This document shows positions 42,532-50,302 of a DNA stretch of 64,000 nt, piece after piece. Both the position numbers and the translations under genes were made by a program. Every line of letters starts with the position of its first letter. Position 1 is the first letter of the stretch. The notes under the pieces are model-generated. The model was not told where the DNA came from. It searched no databases and saw only the letters and a list, made by a program, of their open reading frames with translations. Location of the stretch: contig CAYTRT010000001.1 of NCBI GenBank assembly GCA_964440295.1, positions 1-64,000 of the forward strand. The letters run 5' to 3'. Source of the stretch: CALIKS01 sp964440295. GTDB taxonomy: Archaea > Thermoproteota > Nitrososphaeria_A > Caldarchaeales > Calditenuaceae.

Positions 42532-43494
42532 ATGAAGCCTATATTTGGATTAGTGCTTCCAACTGGTTTTAGGTTAGACTTACCAAAAGTTTCTGCTGAC
42601 GAACAATATAAAATGGTAGAGAATACTTTGCGGAGAGCAGAGAGCCTCGGATATCATTCTGCTTGGCTATATGACCATTTCTACACATATCCAGCAATAG
42701 AGAGGGAATCAGTCTTCGAGGCTTGGATTACATTGACAGCTTTAGCTAAGGCATCGAGTAGAATTAGGATTGGGACTATCGTTACTTGTAATAGCTACAG
42801 GACACCTACTTTGCTGGCAAAGATGAGCAGCACTTTTGACGTAGTATCAGGAGGTAGAATGGAACTAGGCCTAGGGGCCGGGTGGTATGAAAAGGAATAC
42901 GTCGCATATGGATATGAGTTTCCATCCAACGCAACGAGAATAAAGATGCTTGAAGAGGCCGCCATAATTATAAAAGGAATGTGGACAGAGGACGAATTTT
43001 CGTTCAGTGGCAAGTACTACAATGTGGTTAATGCCATGAACTATCCGAAGCCTTTGCAGAAGCCTCGGCCAAGACTATTGATTGGGGGTAATGGTGAAAA
43101 ACTCACATTAAGAGTAGTTGCTAGGCAGGCTGATAGATGGAACGGCGGCGGAGATCCAGAGACGTATCGTAGAAAAGTAGAGATACTGAATAAATACATA
43201 GACGAGACGGGAAGAAAGAGGGGCGAGATAGAATTAACATATCATGGAATAGTGCTCTTTGAGAAAACTGACAAATTAGTAATGGATAGGCTTAAACAAC
43301 TTGCAGAGTCGTGGAAATTATCATCCATTGAAAACTTCTCGAGGAGCAACCCTGTGGGAAGCTCTGATGCGGTATCTGAATTTCTGGGAAAGATACGCGA
43401 TGCGGGAGCTCAGTACTTCATGCTTTATTTAATCGACTCTCAAATTGACGGCAAGCTAGAGCTTTTCAAGGATTCAGTCCTTAATAATATTTGA
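42532..43494 (+). CDS. LLM-class F420-dependent oxidoreductase
   Basis: A 320-residue luciferase-like TIM-barrel flavoprotein of the F420-dependent type. Signatures: SLGYHSAWLYDHFYTYP, RIRIGTIVTCNSYRTPTLLAKMSSTFDVVSGGRMELGLGAGWYEKEY and RPRLLIGGNGEKLTLRVVA. The GxGxGWYEKEY region is typical of the Mer/FGD-like clade. Substrate is unknown; F420H2 is the likely cofactor, in line with npdG at 36 kb. It lies alone between rps14 and the polymerase pair. Confidence 0.88.
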   Translation: MKPIFGLVLPTGFRLDLPKVSADEQYKMVENTLRRAESLGYHSAWLYDHFYTYPAIERESVFEAWITLTALAKASSRIRIGTIVTCNSYRTPTLLAKMSSTFDVVSGGRMELGLGAGWYEKEYVAYGYEFPSNATRIKMLEEAAIIIKGMWTEDEFSFSGKYYNVVNAMNYPKPLQKPRPRLLIGGNGEKLTLRVVARQADRWNGGGDPETYRRKVEILNKYIDETGRKRGEIELTYHGIVLFEKTDKLVMDRLKQLAESWKLSSIENFSRSNPVGSSDAVSEFLGKIRDAGAQYFMLYLIDSQIDGKLELFKDSVLNNI

Positions 43495-43526
43495 GAATGC
43501 ATCAGCTCTATGGCCAACGAGTCTTC

Positions 43527-43583
43527 ATTTTCACAACTATAGTCATTCACTTTTCTCGCACTCTCTTTATATTTGCCACTTTC
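43527..43583 (+). promoter_or_regulatory. Promoter region of the polB2 pair with ANTTTC-like motifs
   Basis: TTTATATT at 43566-43573 is a good TATA element and predicts a start near 43596, shortly before the ATG at 43610. ATTTTC (43527-43532) and ACTTTC (43578-43583) match ANTTTC, the hexamer known from DNA-damage-responsive promoters in Sulfolobales. Five fixed bases are weak evidence, and one copy lies downstream of the TATA element, so this is only a suggestion of damage control. Confidence 0.3.
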
Positions 43584-43609
43584 GGGCCGCTCTCCCAACT
43601 TATCAACGA

Positions 43610-43930
43610 ATGCTTAGGGCCCTTTTTTCAGGAATGGGCAGATCATCGTTAACATACCGTCAGCGTCTCGAGTCTGAAATTGCTAGGTGGAGTAGCTTCA
43701 GAAGAGCATTACTGAGGAATGAACGTGAGGCATTTGATAGGCTTATCGACAGTGCGTTTAGATATGTTCATGCTGGTACAATGTGTCTGGAGCAGGAAAC
43801 ATTTAAAGTCTTTATAATGTCTGTACTCTTGGATCATGAATATAGATTGATGCTTCTTGAAAAGAGGCTAAAACAGCTTAGATCAGATGGTCCTGTAATG
43901 ATCAAAGAAGATTTGGATGGTCGTCTATGA
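43610..43930 (+). CDS. Small helical protein coupled to PolB2
   Basis: A 106-residue, almost entirely helical protein. The core is RLESEIARWSSFRRALLRNEREAFDRLIDSAFRYVHAG followed by EQETFKVFIMSVLLDHEYRLMLLEKRLKQL. I recall small proteins with the same W-x-x-F-R-x-A-L-R ... A-F-D-x-L layout in other archaea, and a small gene co-transcribed with the PolB2/Dpo2 gene in Sulfolobus, but I cannot verify homology. Its TGA overlaps the ATG of the polymerase by 4 nt, so both are made together. A subunit or regulator of the polymerase is a reasonable hypothesis. Confidence 0.75.
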   Translation: MLRALFSGMGRSSLTYRQRLESEIARWSSFRRALLRNEREAFDRLIDSAFRYVHAGTMCLEQETFKVFIMSVLLDHEYRLMLLEKRLKQLRSDGPVMIKEDLDGRL

Positions 43931-46092
43931 TTGATGGCCGGCTTCTAGACCTGCATCCGGCAGGTCCTAGATCGATGGCTCTTTGGATCAAGAGAGGTCC
44001 TAGAAAAGTCTATATGCATACGGTAGAGTGGCTTCCTAAGATCTACTTAGCCGGACCAATGTCTAGATTGGCTGAGCTTTATCGATGCCTGAGCAGTAGC
44101 TACGAGGTCCGCATTGTTGAAAAATTTACCGAGCCAGGAAGAAAACCTAGACAGGTGCTTGAGATATCTGTCTCAATCGGCACTAAGAAGAGACTAGCGA
44201 GGAGGTTTTTACAGATGGGGAATTACGAGGTCTTCAAGGTCTTTAACGTTGATTTACCGTCTACACAGAGTTTTCTCTACGAACACGAGATATTCCCGAC
44301 CGGATACGTGGTAGTAGGTGATGGTCAAATAACTGGTCGTGAATCACAGTTAGAGGTTAACTATGACACAGACTGGATGCAGGTAGCTAGGCTATTAGTA
44401 GTTTCGAAGAAGAGAGGAATTGTCCCTCAATTTAGTGATAAAATAGAAAGAGTGCTGCTCAGCGTTAATAATGAAAATATCGAGCTAGATGGGGAAGAAG
44501 ATGTAATAATTCAAGAGCTTGGAGACGTTCTTGAAGAATTTGACATCGACGTGATACTTACATCTGGCGGTGACTCATTCCTGCTACCATACCTGCAGTA
44601 TAGGGCTTCTCTGCTTGGCTTGAAGCTTAGGTTAAGTAGAATCGATGAGGCAGTTCCTATACATACAAAGTCCTATTCATATATGAGTTATGGTAGGATC
44701 TACAGGTCTCATGCTCCTAGATTCTTGAAGGGTAGAATCCACATAGATTTGGAGAACTCGATGCTTGCATCTACTACGGGCTTAGTAGGTCTGGTAGAGG
44801 TTTCTAGAGTTGCGCGCATACCTCTACAACTTGCAGCCCGCTACACGATAGGAATGTGTATGAGCTCTCTCCAATACTATCAAGCACATAGACTCGGAGT
44901 ATTAATTCCCTGGAATCCAAACGCGATATCATATATCGATGCTCAAAGTCTTAGAAAGGCTGATCGTGGAGGACTAATACTTGATGCAACCACAGGGATT
45001 TATTGGAATGTCGGCGAGATAGATTTTCAGAGTCTCTATCCACAATTAATGGTGAAGTATAACATAAGTGGAGAAACTATAAACTGCGAATGCTGCACGG
45101 ATAGAGGCGAGAAGGTCCCGGAGCTAGGATTCCATGTATGTAAAAGATGGCGGGGTATTGTTCCGCGGGCAATAGAAAGCATCATAGCGAGGCGACTTAT
45201 CTATAAGATGCTCTACAAATCCGTGGATAATCCCGCCTTAAGAGAGATCTATAAAGCTAGGTCTGATGCGTTAAAATGGATTTTAGTAACTTCGTTTGGC
45301 TATCTGGGGTTCAGAAAGGCAAAATTCGGTAAAAGAGAGGCACATATGGCCGTGTGTAGCTATGCTAGGGAGGTTCTTTTAAAATCAATAAAGCTAGCTG
45401 AGAGGAGGGGATTTAAAGTTATCCACGGAATAGTTGACTCACTCTGGTTATGGAAAAAGGATGCAGACGATGATGAATACTTAGAGTTAGCTAAAGAAAT
45501 TGAGAGTAAAACTGGACTGCCAGTAAGCTATGAAGGCAGATATAAATGGATAGTTTTCCTAAACTCCAAGACATATCCATCCAGGCCAGTCAACAACAGA
45601 TATTTCGGAGTTTTTAGAAACGGTACATTAAAGTATAGAGGAATAGAGGCGCGGAGACGCGATACGCCGCTAATAGTTAAGAAGATGCAGATTGAGATGC
45701 TTAACAATCTAGGCCGAGCGGACACTTATGAAGAGCTATTTGAGGAGGCTGAAAAATGCAAAGAGTTATTGAATCGATATATTAGGCGCGTCCTCATAGG
45801 CGATGTAGATTTAGAGGAATTAGTGATCTCTAGGACGCTTTACGCCCCGATTGAGACATACTCCAATAACACATGTACGGTAAGCGTTGCCAGAATGCTT
45901 AGAAGAGAGGGTATGGAGGTTGGCCCCGGGACGGTGCTCAACTACATAGTGGGTCGAGATGAGGGTATTTTAAAGGCCGTACCCATCGAATTATCAACAG
46001 TACATAGCTATGACGCTAAGAAATATGTCGAGATGCTTAAAAGGGCAACCCACACTATTCTCGATCCAATAATAGGAAACCTTAAGCATTGA
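43927..46092 (+). CDS. PolB2-type family B DNA polymerase with altered motif C
   Basis: A 721-residue family B polymerase. Motif A is intact: D366-F-Q-S-L-Y-P. Motif B is K450 ... T455-S-F-G-Y-L-G-F, where the usual Asn is Thr. Motif C, normally Y-G-D-T-D-S, reads H500-G-I-V-D504-S, so one of the two metal-binding aspartates is Ile502 while Asp504 remains. The exonuclease region keeps an ExoII-like GGDSFLLPYL, but the Exo I D-I-E is gone (LLVVSKK in its place). KTY near 553 is kept. These changes match the PolB2 (Dpo2) group, once considered inactive but tied to translesion synthesis in Sulfolobus. It overlaps the small gene upstream and ends 5 nt from convergent rpl5. Confidence 0.88.
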   Translation: MIDGRLLDLHPAGPRSMALWIKRGPRKVYMHTVEWLPKIYLAGPMSRLAELYRCLSSSYEVRIVEKFTEPGRKPRQVLEISVSIGTKKRLARRFLQMGNYEVFKVFNVDLPSTQSFLYEHEIFPTGYVVVGDGQITGRESQLEVNYDTDWMQVARLLVVSKKRGIVPQFSDKIERVLLSVNNENIELDGEEDVIIQELGDVLEEFDIDVILTSGGDSFLLPYLQYRASLLGLKLRLSRIDEAVPIHTKSYSYMSYGRIYRSHAPRFLKGRIHIDLENSMLASTTGLVGLVEVSRVARIPLQLAARYTIGMCMSSLQYYQAHRLGVLIPWNPNAISYIDAQSLRKADRGGLILDATTGIYWNVGEIDFQSLYPQLMVKYNISGETINCECCTDRGEKVPELGFHVCKRWRGIVPRAIESIIARRLIYKMLYKSVDNPALREIYKARSDALKWILVTSFGYLGFRKAKFGKREAHMAVCSYAREVLLKSIKLAERRGFKVIHGIVDSLWLWKKDADDDEYLELAKEIESKTGLPVSYEGRYKWIVFLNSKTYPSRPVNNRYFGVFRNGTLKYRGIEARRRDTPLIVKKMQIEMLNNLGRADTYEELFEEAEKCKELLNRYIRRVLIGDVDLEELVISRTLYAPIETYSNNTCTVSVARMLRREGMEVGPGTVLNYIVGRDEGILKAVPIELSTVHSYDAKKYVEMLKRATHTILDPIIGNLKH

Positions 46093-46097
46093 AATTT

Positions 46098-46628
46098 CTA
46101 TTCTCTTATTATTTCCACGTTAAACTCTCTTCGAATAAACTCTATGGCTTCCTCTTTAGTTACTCTATGCTTCCTACCCATTTTGCTCCTCTTAATTCTT
46201 CTAAGCTCAACTCTTCGCCCTGGTCTGTCAACGTTAACGATTATGTCCATTCCTATGATTCCAACTTCTGGATTGTACTTAGTGCCTGGGATGTCCAAGT
46301 GTTCCTTAATTCCGAATGAAAAGTTACCGTACTCGTCAAAGCTACTTTCTTTAATCTTATTTCCTACCGCAGCCAAAGCATTCTTCAGAAACTCAATTGC
46401 CTTCTTTCCTCTTAGAGTTACCATGACTGCTATAGGCTCACCCCTGTGTATCCCGAACCCTCTTATTGTTTTCTTAGCTTTTCTTACCGATGGCTTCTGA
46501 CCCGTGAGTTCCTCTAGTATCTTCGATGCCTTTTCAAGCCTAGCGGCTGCCTCACCTATGCTTGAATTAACCACGACCTTTGAAATTCTAATTCTTCTAT
46601 TGACATTTTCTAACTGAGTTTCAGCCAT
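46098..46628 (-). CDS. rpl5: 50S ribosomal protein uL5
   Basis: A 176-residue archaeal uL5. The N-terminal helix RIRISKVVVNSSIGEA is followed by LEELTGQKPSVRKAKKTI, IRGFGIHRGEPIAVMVTLRG and FSFGIKEHLDIPGTKYNPEVGIIGMDIIVNVDRPGRRV. It contacts 5S rRNA and the tRNA elbow. Last gene of the ribosomal block here; the usual rps14 does not follow. It overlaps rps4e by 19 nt. Confidence 0.97.
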   Translation of the reverse strand: MAETQLENVNRRIRISKVVVNSSIGEAAARLEKASKILEELTGQKPSVRKAKKTIRGFGIHRGEPIAVMVTLRGKKAIEFLKNALAAVGNKIKESSFDEYGNFSFGIKEHLDIPGTKYNPEVGIIGMDIIVNVDRPGRRVELRRIKRSKMGRKHRVTKEEAIEFIRREFNVEIIRE

Positions 46629-47326
46629 GGCTCATTTTCACCAACAACCATCACATACTTAAGAATTGTTGATACAGTGCCTATATCCGACTCTAATTGA
46701 ATTAATGGCTTTGCTGGATATCTGGGTGTCTTATCGATTTTGATTATTTTTCCATGAATTCCAGACCTTGAACCAGCAATTACTAGGCCATAATTGCCCT
46801 CCTTCAATCCAAGGTGGGCCATCAACTCTTGTTTTGGTAAGCTTATCTTGAAAGTATCTCCCACAGGAATTGTCTTTACATCAATTGATGGGTTTTTGAA
46901 AAGCAGATTCCTGCCATCATGCAAAGTAAATTGGATAGCGCCACCATCCTCCATGGTTTTCCTCACTATCATTCCAAGTTTAAAACTAGCTTCCTCTTCA
47001 TCAATTGCGACTAACGAAAGTCCACGTTTGTATATTGGAATCATTCTGTAATGCTCATTAGTCTCTGGCAACGATATGACATCCATCAAGCCTACTGGAA
47101 ATCTCGGCTCAGCGACCTCCCGGCCATCAATCAAGACCTTTTTCATCTTAATGATCTTCTCAGCTTCGAGAGCAGTTGAGGCATACTTTAAGTAGTCTCT
47201 AATTATGATGAGAAGAGGTACTGACTCGTCTTTCGGATGAGGACCGGGCCTAGGGGAGGGGACAAATTTCTTTCCTTTTCTAGGAATTATGTAAGACTTT
47301 GGTGCTGCTAATCTCTTGAGTCTCAT
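46610..47326 (-). CDS. rps4e: 30S ribosomal protein eS4
   Basis: A 238-residue archaeal/eukaryotic S4e. The S4-type RNA-binding motif is EAEKIIKMKKVLIDGREVAEPRFPVGLMDVISL, followed by a central domain and a KOW motif region (HLGLKEGNYGLVIAGSRSGIHGKIIKI). A basic N-terminus (RLKRLAAPKSYIIPRKGKK) is typical. Located between rpl24 and rpl5 as in other archaea. Confidence 0.96.
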   Translation of the reverse strand: MRLKRLAAPKSYIIPRKGKKFVPSPRPGPHPKDESVPLLIIIRDYLKYASTALEAEKIIKMKKVLIDGREVAEPRFPVGLMDVISLPETNEHYRMIPIYKRGLSLVAIDEEEASFKLGMIVRKTMEDGGAIQFTLHDGRNLLFKNPSIDVKTIPVGDTFKISLPKQELMAHLGLKEGNYGLVIAGSRSGIHGKIIKIDKTPRYPAKPLIQLESDIGTVSTILKYVMVVGENEPWLKLS

Positions 47327-47330
47327 GTTG

Positions 47331-47720
47331 CTACTCCCTCCGCTTCCACTCAGTTAGGGCTTCTCGTCCTCCCTCAAGTAACGTCTTTCTATATTCATCT
47401 TCTAAATTTAATTGAGTTATCATTACCTTGCTTACATGAACTGGTACATTTACAGTGGAGCCATCGACCTTCTTTCTAGTAACATTCTCAATGAATACTC
47501 TCATCTTCTTGCGGTCTACATTTATTACTTTACCTTGGATTCCCTTAAACTCGCCTCTTAACACTCTGACCGTATCACCTTTCCTAATCGGTATTGATCT
47601 TCTATTATACTTCTCGGCGAGCTCCTTTGATAAATGCGCACTCATCAGGTTCTTCAATGCATGTTGTGGCGCCGTCAATATTTTTTTACGCTGTTTTGTC
47701 GGATCTTTAGACCTATTCAT
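47331..47720 (-). CDS. rpl24: 50S ribosomal protein uL24
   Basis: A 129-residue archaeal uL24. A basic N-terminus is followed by SAHLSKELAEKYNRRSIPIRKGDTVRVLRGEFKGIQGKVINVDRKKMRV, which carries the KOW motif. The archaeal/eukaryotic L26-type extension is present. It is 10 nt after rpl14. Confidence 0.96.
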   Translation of the reverse strand: MNRSKDPTKQRKKILTAPQHALKNLMSAHLSKELAEKYNRRSIPIRKGDTVRVLRGEFKGIQGKVINVDRKKMRVFIENVTRKKVDGSTVNVPVHVSKVMITQLNLEDEYRKTLLEGGREALTEWKRRE

Positions 47721-47730
47721 CTCTCTCGCC

Positions 47731-48165
47731 TCATATAATTATTGATGCGGTATTTGCAATTTTTGCCCATCTCTCTGCAGCTTCTTTTGCCACTGGTCCT
47801 TTTATTTCAGTACCCTTCAAGTCTCCTTCAGGAGTGACCAGCACGCCTGCAGTATCCTCAAAGGCTATCCAGGTACCGTCAGGCCTTCTATAGGGCTTTT
47901 TTTGCCTGATGATTACAGCGTGCATGACCTTCTTCCTCAATTCTATGCTTCCCTTCTTAACCGTGACTGTTACTAAATCTCCTACACCTGCGGCAGGTTG
48001 TCTCCTTAGCCGTCCTTTCAATCCTACTACTTGAATCACTTTTAACACCTGAGCGCCTGAATTATCGGCACAACTGATAAGGGCGCCTTGATTAATTGTT
48101 CTAGGAACATCTGGCCTTCTGAGGAGAATCCCCACCTCAGAGACAGCTCTTGATCTTTTAGCCAT
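47731..48165 (-). CDS. rpl14: 50S ribosomal protein uL14
   Basis: A 144-residue archaeal uL14. Core: GALISCADNSGAQVLKVIQVVG, GVGDLVTVTVKKGSIELRKKVMHAVIIRQKKPYRRPDGTWIAFEDTAGVLV. It forms part of the intersubunit bridge. It starts immediately after the rps17 stop. Confidence 0.97.
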   Translation of the reverse strand: MAKRSRAVSEVGILLRRPDVPRTINQGALISCADNSGAQVLKVIQVVGLKGRLRRQPAAGVGDLVTVTVKKGSIELRKKVMHAVIIRQKKPYRRPDGTWIAFEDTAGVLVTPEGDLKGTEIKGPVAKEAAERWAKIANTASIII

Positions 48166-48528
48166 TTATTGACCACCCTTCTTTGAAATATTTTCTACTA
48201 CCACAAAGCTAATGGTCTTTGAGAGGGGCCTGCACTCTGCAGCCCTGACGATATCTCCTATCTCGGCGTCGATGCAGGGTGGCAGGTGCACCGAAATTCT
48301 TTTCCGTCTCCGCTCATACCTCTTGTACTTCTTAACGTAGTAAATAGTATTCCTCTCAATTACAGCAGCGTTCTTCATGTACTTCTTTATTATCTTGCCA
48401 GTTATCATGATTCCTCTAACTGATACTGACCCATGGTAGGGACACTTATCGTCCTCACACGTCCTAGTAGGTGGATTCACGTCCAACCCTATGTTTTTAG
48501 TCGGCCTGACCATCGACCACTCTACCAC
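48166..48528 (-). CDS. rps17: 30S ribosomal protein uS17
   Basis: A 120-residue archaeal uS17, longer at the N-terminus than bacterial S17 (TKNIGLDVNPPTRTCEDDKCPYHG). The OB-fold core is VSVRGIMITGKIIKKYMKNAAVIERNTIYYVKKYKRYERRRKRISVHLPPC. A GTG start at 48528 is used; ATG at 48513 is in frame. The extension carries a C-x4-C pair (EDDKCPYHG), common in archaeal S17. Confidence 0.95.
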   Translation of the reverse strand: MVEWSMVRPTKNIGLDVNPPTRTCEDDKCPYHGSVSVRGIMITGKIIKKYMKNAAVIERNTIYYVKKYKRYERRRKRISVHLPPCIDAEIGDIVRAAECRPLSKTISFVVVENISKKGGQ

Positions 48529-48569
48529 TAATCTGTTGAGAAATAGCGAGTGTAGGTATTAACGTTTAT

Positions 48570-48857
48570 CTACCGAGGCTTAGCCCATTTGTGATAAAGT
48601 CGCTTAACCCGCTCCGCGGGAGTTCCTACTATTAAGCTTCCATCCTGAACACAAATATTCTTGTCGCCCTCCATTATAGTTATAGATACGGCGTTTTTAG
48701 GAAATCTTTTTATTGAGCCGTCAGAAGACCTTATCGATATTGTGTTTCTTGTCTCGTCAACGATCCTACCAATGATTATTGAGCCACTAGATATCGATTT
48801 AACTTTGGCCTGATAACCAATCAGAGAAACTATCCTAACTCTTGTCTTCTTCTCCAA
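48570..48857 (-). CDS. rnp1: RNase P protein component 1 (Rpp29/Pop4)
   Basis: A 95-residue Sm-like barrel protein of archaeal RNase P. Segments: LIGYQAKVKSISSGSIIIGRIVDETRNTISIRSSDG, KRFPKNAVSITI, LIVGTPAERVKRLYHK. It assists 5' maturation of tRNA. The TTG start overlaps rpl29 by 23 nt. The placement between rpl29 and rps17 is the normal archaeal order, here without an intervening SUI1 gene. Confidence 0.93.
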   Translation of the reverse strand: MEKKTRVRIVSLIGYQAKVKSISSGSIIIGRIVDETRNTISIRSSDGSIKRFPKNAVSITIMEGDKNICVQDGSLIVGTPAERVKRLYHKWAKPR

Positions 48858-49065
48858 CTTTTGGTCCTATACCCCTCTTTCTCTCATTAAGAATTGTCAG
48901 TATCCTTGCTATCGTTCTTCTTATGTTCTTTACCCGACCTGGATTCTCAACAGCTCCTCCAGACTTGATCTTGGTCCTTATATTTCTTAGCTCTGTTCTT
49001 AGTTCTTGCAGTTCTTCAATAAGCTCTCGATCAGACTTACTTCTTAGCTCCTTCAGTGCCTTCAC
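48835..49065 (-). CDS. rpl29: 50S ribosomal protein uL29
   Basis: A 76-residue helical protein with the family pattern LKELRSKSDRELIEELQELRTELRNIRTKIKSGG and KNIRRTIARILTILNERKRG. GTG start at 49065 overlaps the last base of the rps3 stop. Near the polypeptide exit tunnel. Confidence 0.95.
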   Translation of the reverse strand: MKALKELRSKSDRELIEELQELRTELRNIRTKIKSGGAVENPGRVKNIRRTIARILTILNERKRGIGPKVGEEDKS

Positions 49066-49673
49066 TACTTTACCACCTTTAGTCCCTCTTTCAGCTCTTC
49101 AATTTTAACTTCTTCCGCTAAGGGCGCGTCAGGCGGATATATTCTTACCCTTACGCCGTAGATCCCAGTGGCTAGCTGCACATGCGCGACGCCGGTTTTG
49201 ACGAAAAGTTTGGCGAACTCGCCTGATTTAGGCATTATGCCGGCAAAAAACTTCTCAGAGCGTGCCCTGGCCGATGTCAGTTTTCCACTTATTGTAATTT
49301 CAGCCCCCCTTGCCCCGGCATCCATTATCCTCCTAAGCGCCCAGAATGCAACTCTCCTCCATCTGACTCCGCTTGAAATTGCCTGAGCAATCCTCTGCGC
49401 CATTACATACGGATTAAGCTCCGGCACCTCTATCTCTGAGACAGCGATCTGAAGATTTTCTAGCCCGAATTTTTCTTCAAGCTCTTTTTGCAGAGCCTTT
49501 ATCACTTTTCCCCTAGTCCCAATGACCAATCCGGGTCTCATTGAATAAATCGTTATGTTAGTGCCTATTGGAGTGGATGTGATGCTTATTCCACCGAAAA
49601 ACGCGTCTTTAAGCCTCTCCCTAACATACTCCTCGATCTCCATGCGCTTTATATTCTTCGTTAAGATTTTCAT
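49065..49673 (-). CDS. rps3: 30S ribosomal protein uS3
   Basis: A 202-residue uS3 counted from the chosen ATG. KH domain loop: PGLVIGTRGKVIKALQKEL (G-x-x-G as GTRG). C-terminal part: MDAGARGAEITISGKLTSARARSEKF and VKTGVAHVQLATGIYGVRV. The frame opens five codons earlier at TTG 49688. ATG at 49673 is preferred because family members begin close to the IKRMEIEEYVRERL helix. A TATA-like TTTATATAG lies about 30-40 nt upstream in the rpl22-rps3 spacer, so rps3 may also have an internal promoter. Confidence 0.95.
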   Translation of the reverse strand: MKILTKNIKRMEIEEYVRERLKDAFFGGISITSTPIGTNITIYSMRPGLVIGTRGKVIKALQKELEEKFGLENLQIAVSEIEVPELNPYVMAQRIAQAISSGVRWRRVAFWALRRIMDAGARGAEITISGKLTSARARSEKFFAGIMPKSGEFAKLFVKTGVAHVQLATGIYGVRVRIYPPDAPLAEEVKIEELKEGLKVVK

Positions 49674-49734
49674 CACAGTAGTCGGCAACTCTGATGATTA
49701 ATTCCTAGTTAGAGTCTATATAAACGTGATCCTC

Positions 49735-50208
49735 TTAACCCATCTCAGACGCCATGACCTCTATATGTACCAGTGTCTTGTTGTGTGGAGAAGCTCTACC
49801 GAAAGCTCTTGGGAAGAACTTCTTAATGGTCCTGCCCTTATGCGCAACGGCATGAGTTATGAATAACTTATCAGTGTCTAGTCCCTTAAACTCAGCATTA
49901 GCTTCGAGAGACTCGAGCAGTTTCAACAAATGTCTCGCCACTTTAACAGGATACCCTCCGGGTCCTCTTGTCTCTGAATGGTGTGCCCTCAACTTCCGGT
50001 ACCTTCTATAAGGAATCATTCTCTTCTTCGCTATTACATCCTCTAATAATTTTTTCGCTTTATCTAGCCTTAGGCCCTTAATAGCTTGGCATACTTCTCT
50101 ACTCCACTTGGGAGACACGTCAATCTCCCTCAGGCTCGCCTTAACTGTTCTGGCAGGATCAGCGACTTGAGCCGAGTATTTCCACCTAGGCAATTCAGCC
50201 GTACCCAT
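49735..50208 (-). CDS. rpl22: 50S ribosomal protein uL22
   Basis: A 157-residue archaeal uL22. Core: VKASLREIDVSPKWSREVCQAIKGLRLDKAKKLLEDVIAKKRMIPYRRY, with a long tail INTO ... KFFPRAFGRASPHNKTLVHIEVM. First gene of the block in this genome; rps19, rpl2, rpl23, rpl4 and rpl3 are absent upstream. Confidence 0.96.
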   Translation of the reverse strand: MGTAELPRWKYSAQVADPARTVKASLREIDVSPKWSREVCQAIKGLRLDKAKKLLEDVIAKKRMIPYRRYRKLRAHHSETRGPGGYPVKVARHLLKLLESLEANAEFKGLDTDKLFITHAVAHKGRTIKKFFPRAFGRASPHNKTLVHIEVMASEMG

Positions 50209-50228
50209 AGTTCAACTCAAATAGAACA

Positions 50229-50236
50229 ATATAAAC
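50229..50236 (-). promoter_or_regulatory. TATA box of the rpl22 ribosomal operon
   Basis: The minus strand reads GTTTATAT, centred about 24 nt before the ATG of rpl22, predicting a leaderless transcript. No ribosome binding site is seen. Confidence 0.55.
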
Positions 50237-50302
50237 TCTCCAATACTCAGGGATAGGAATAAAAAACCAGTATATATTTTTCCATCTGATAAATTAGCAG
50301 CA

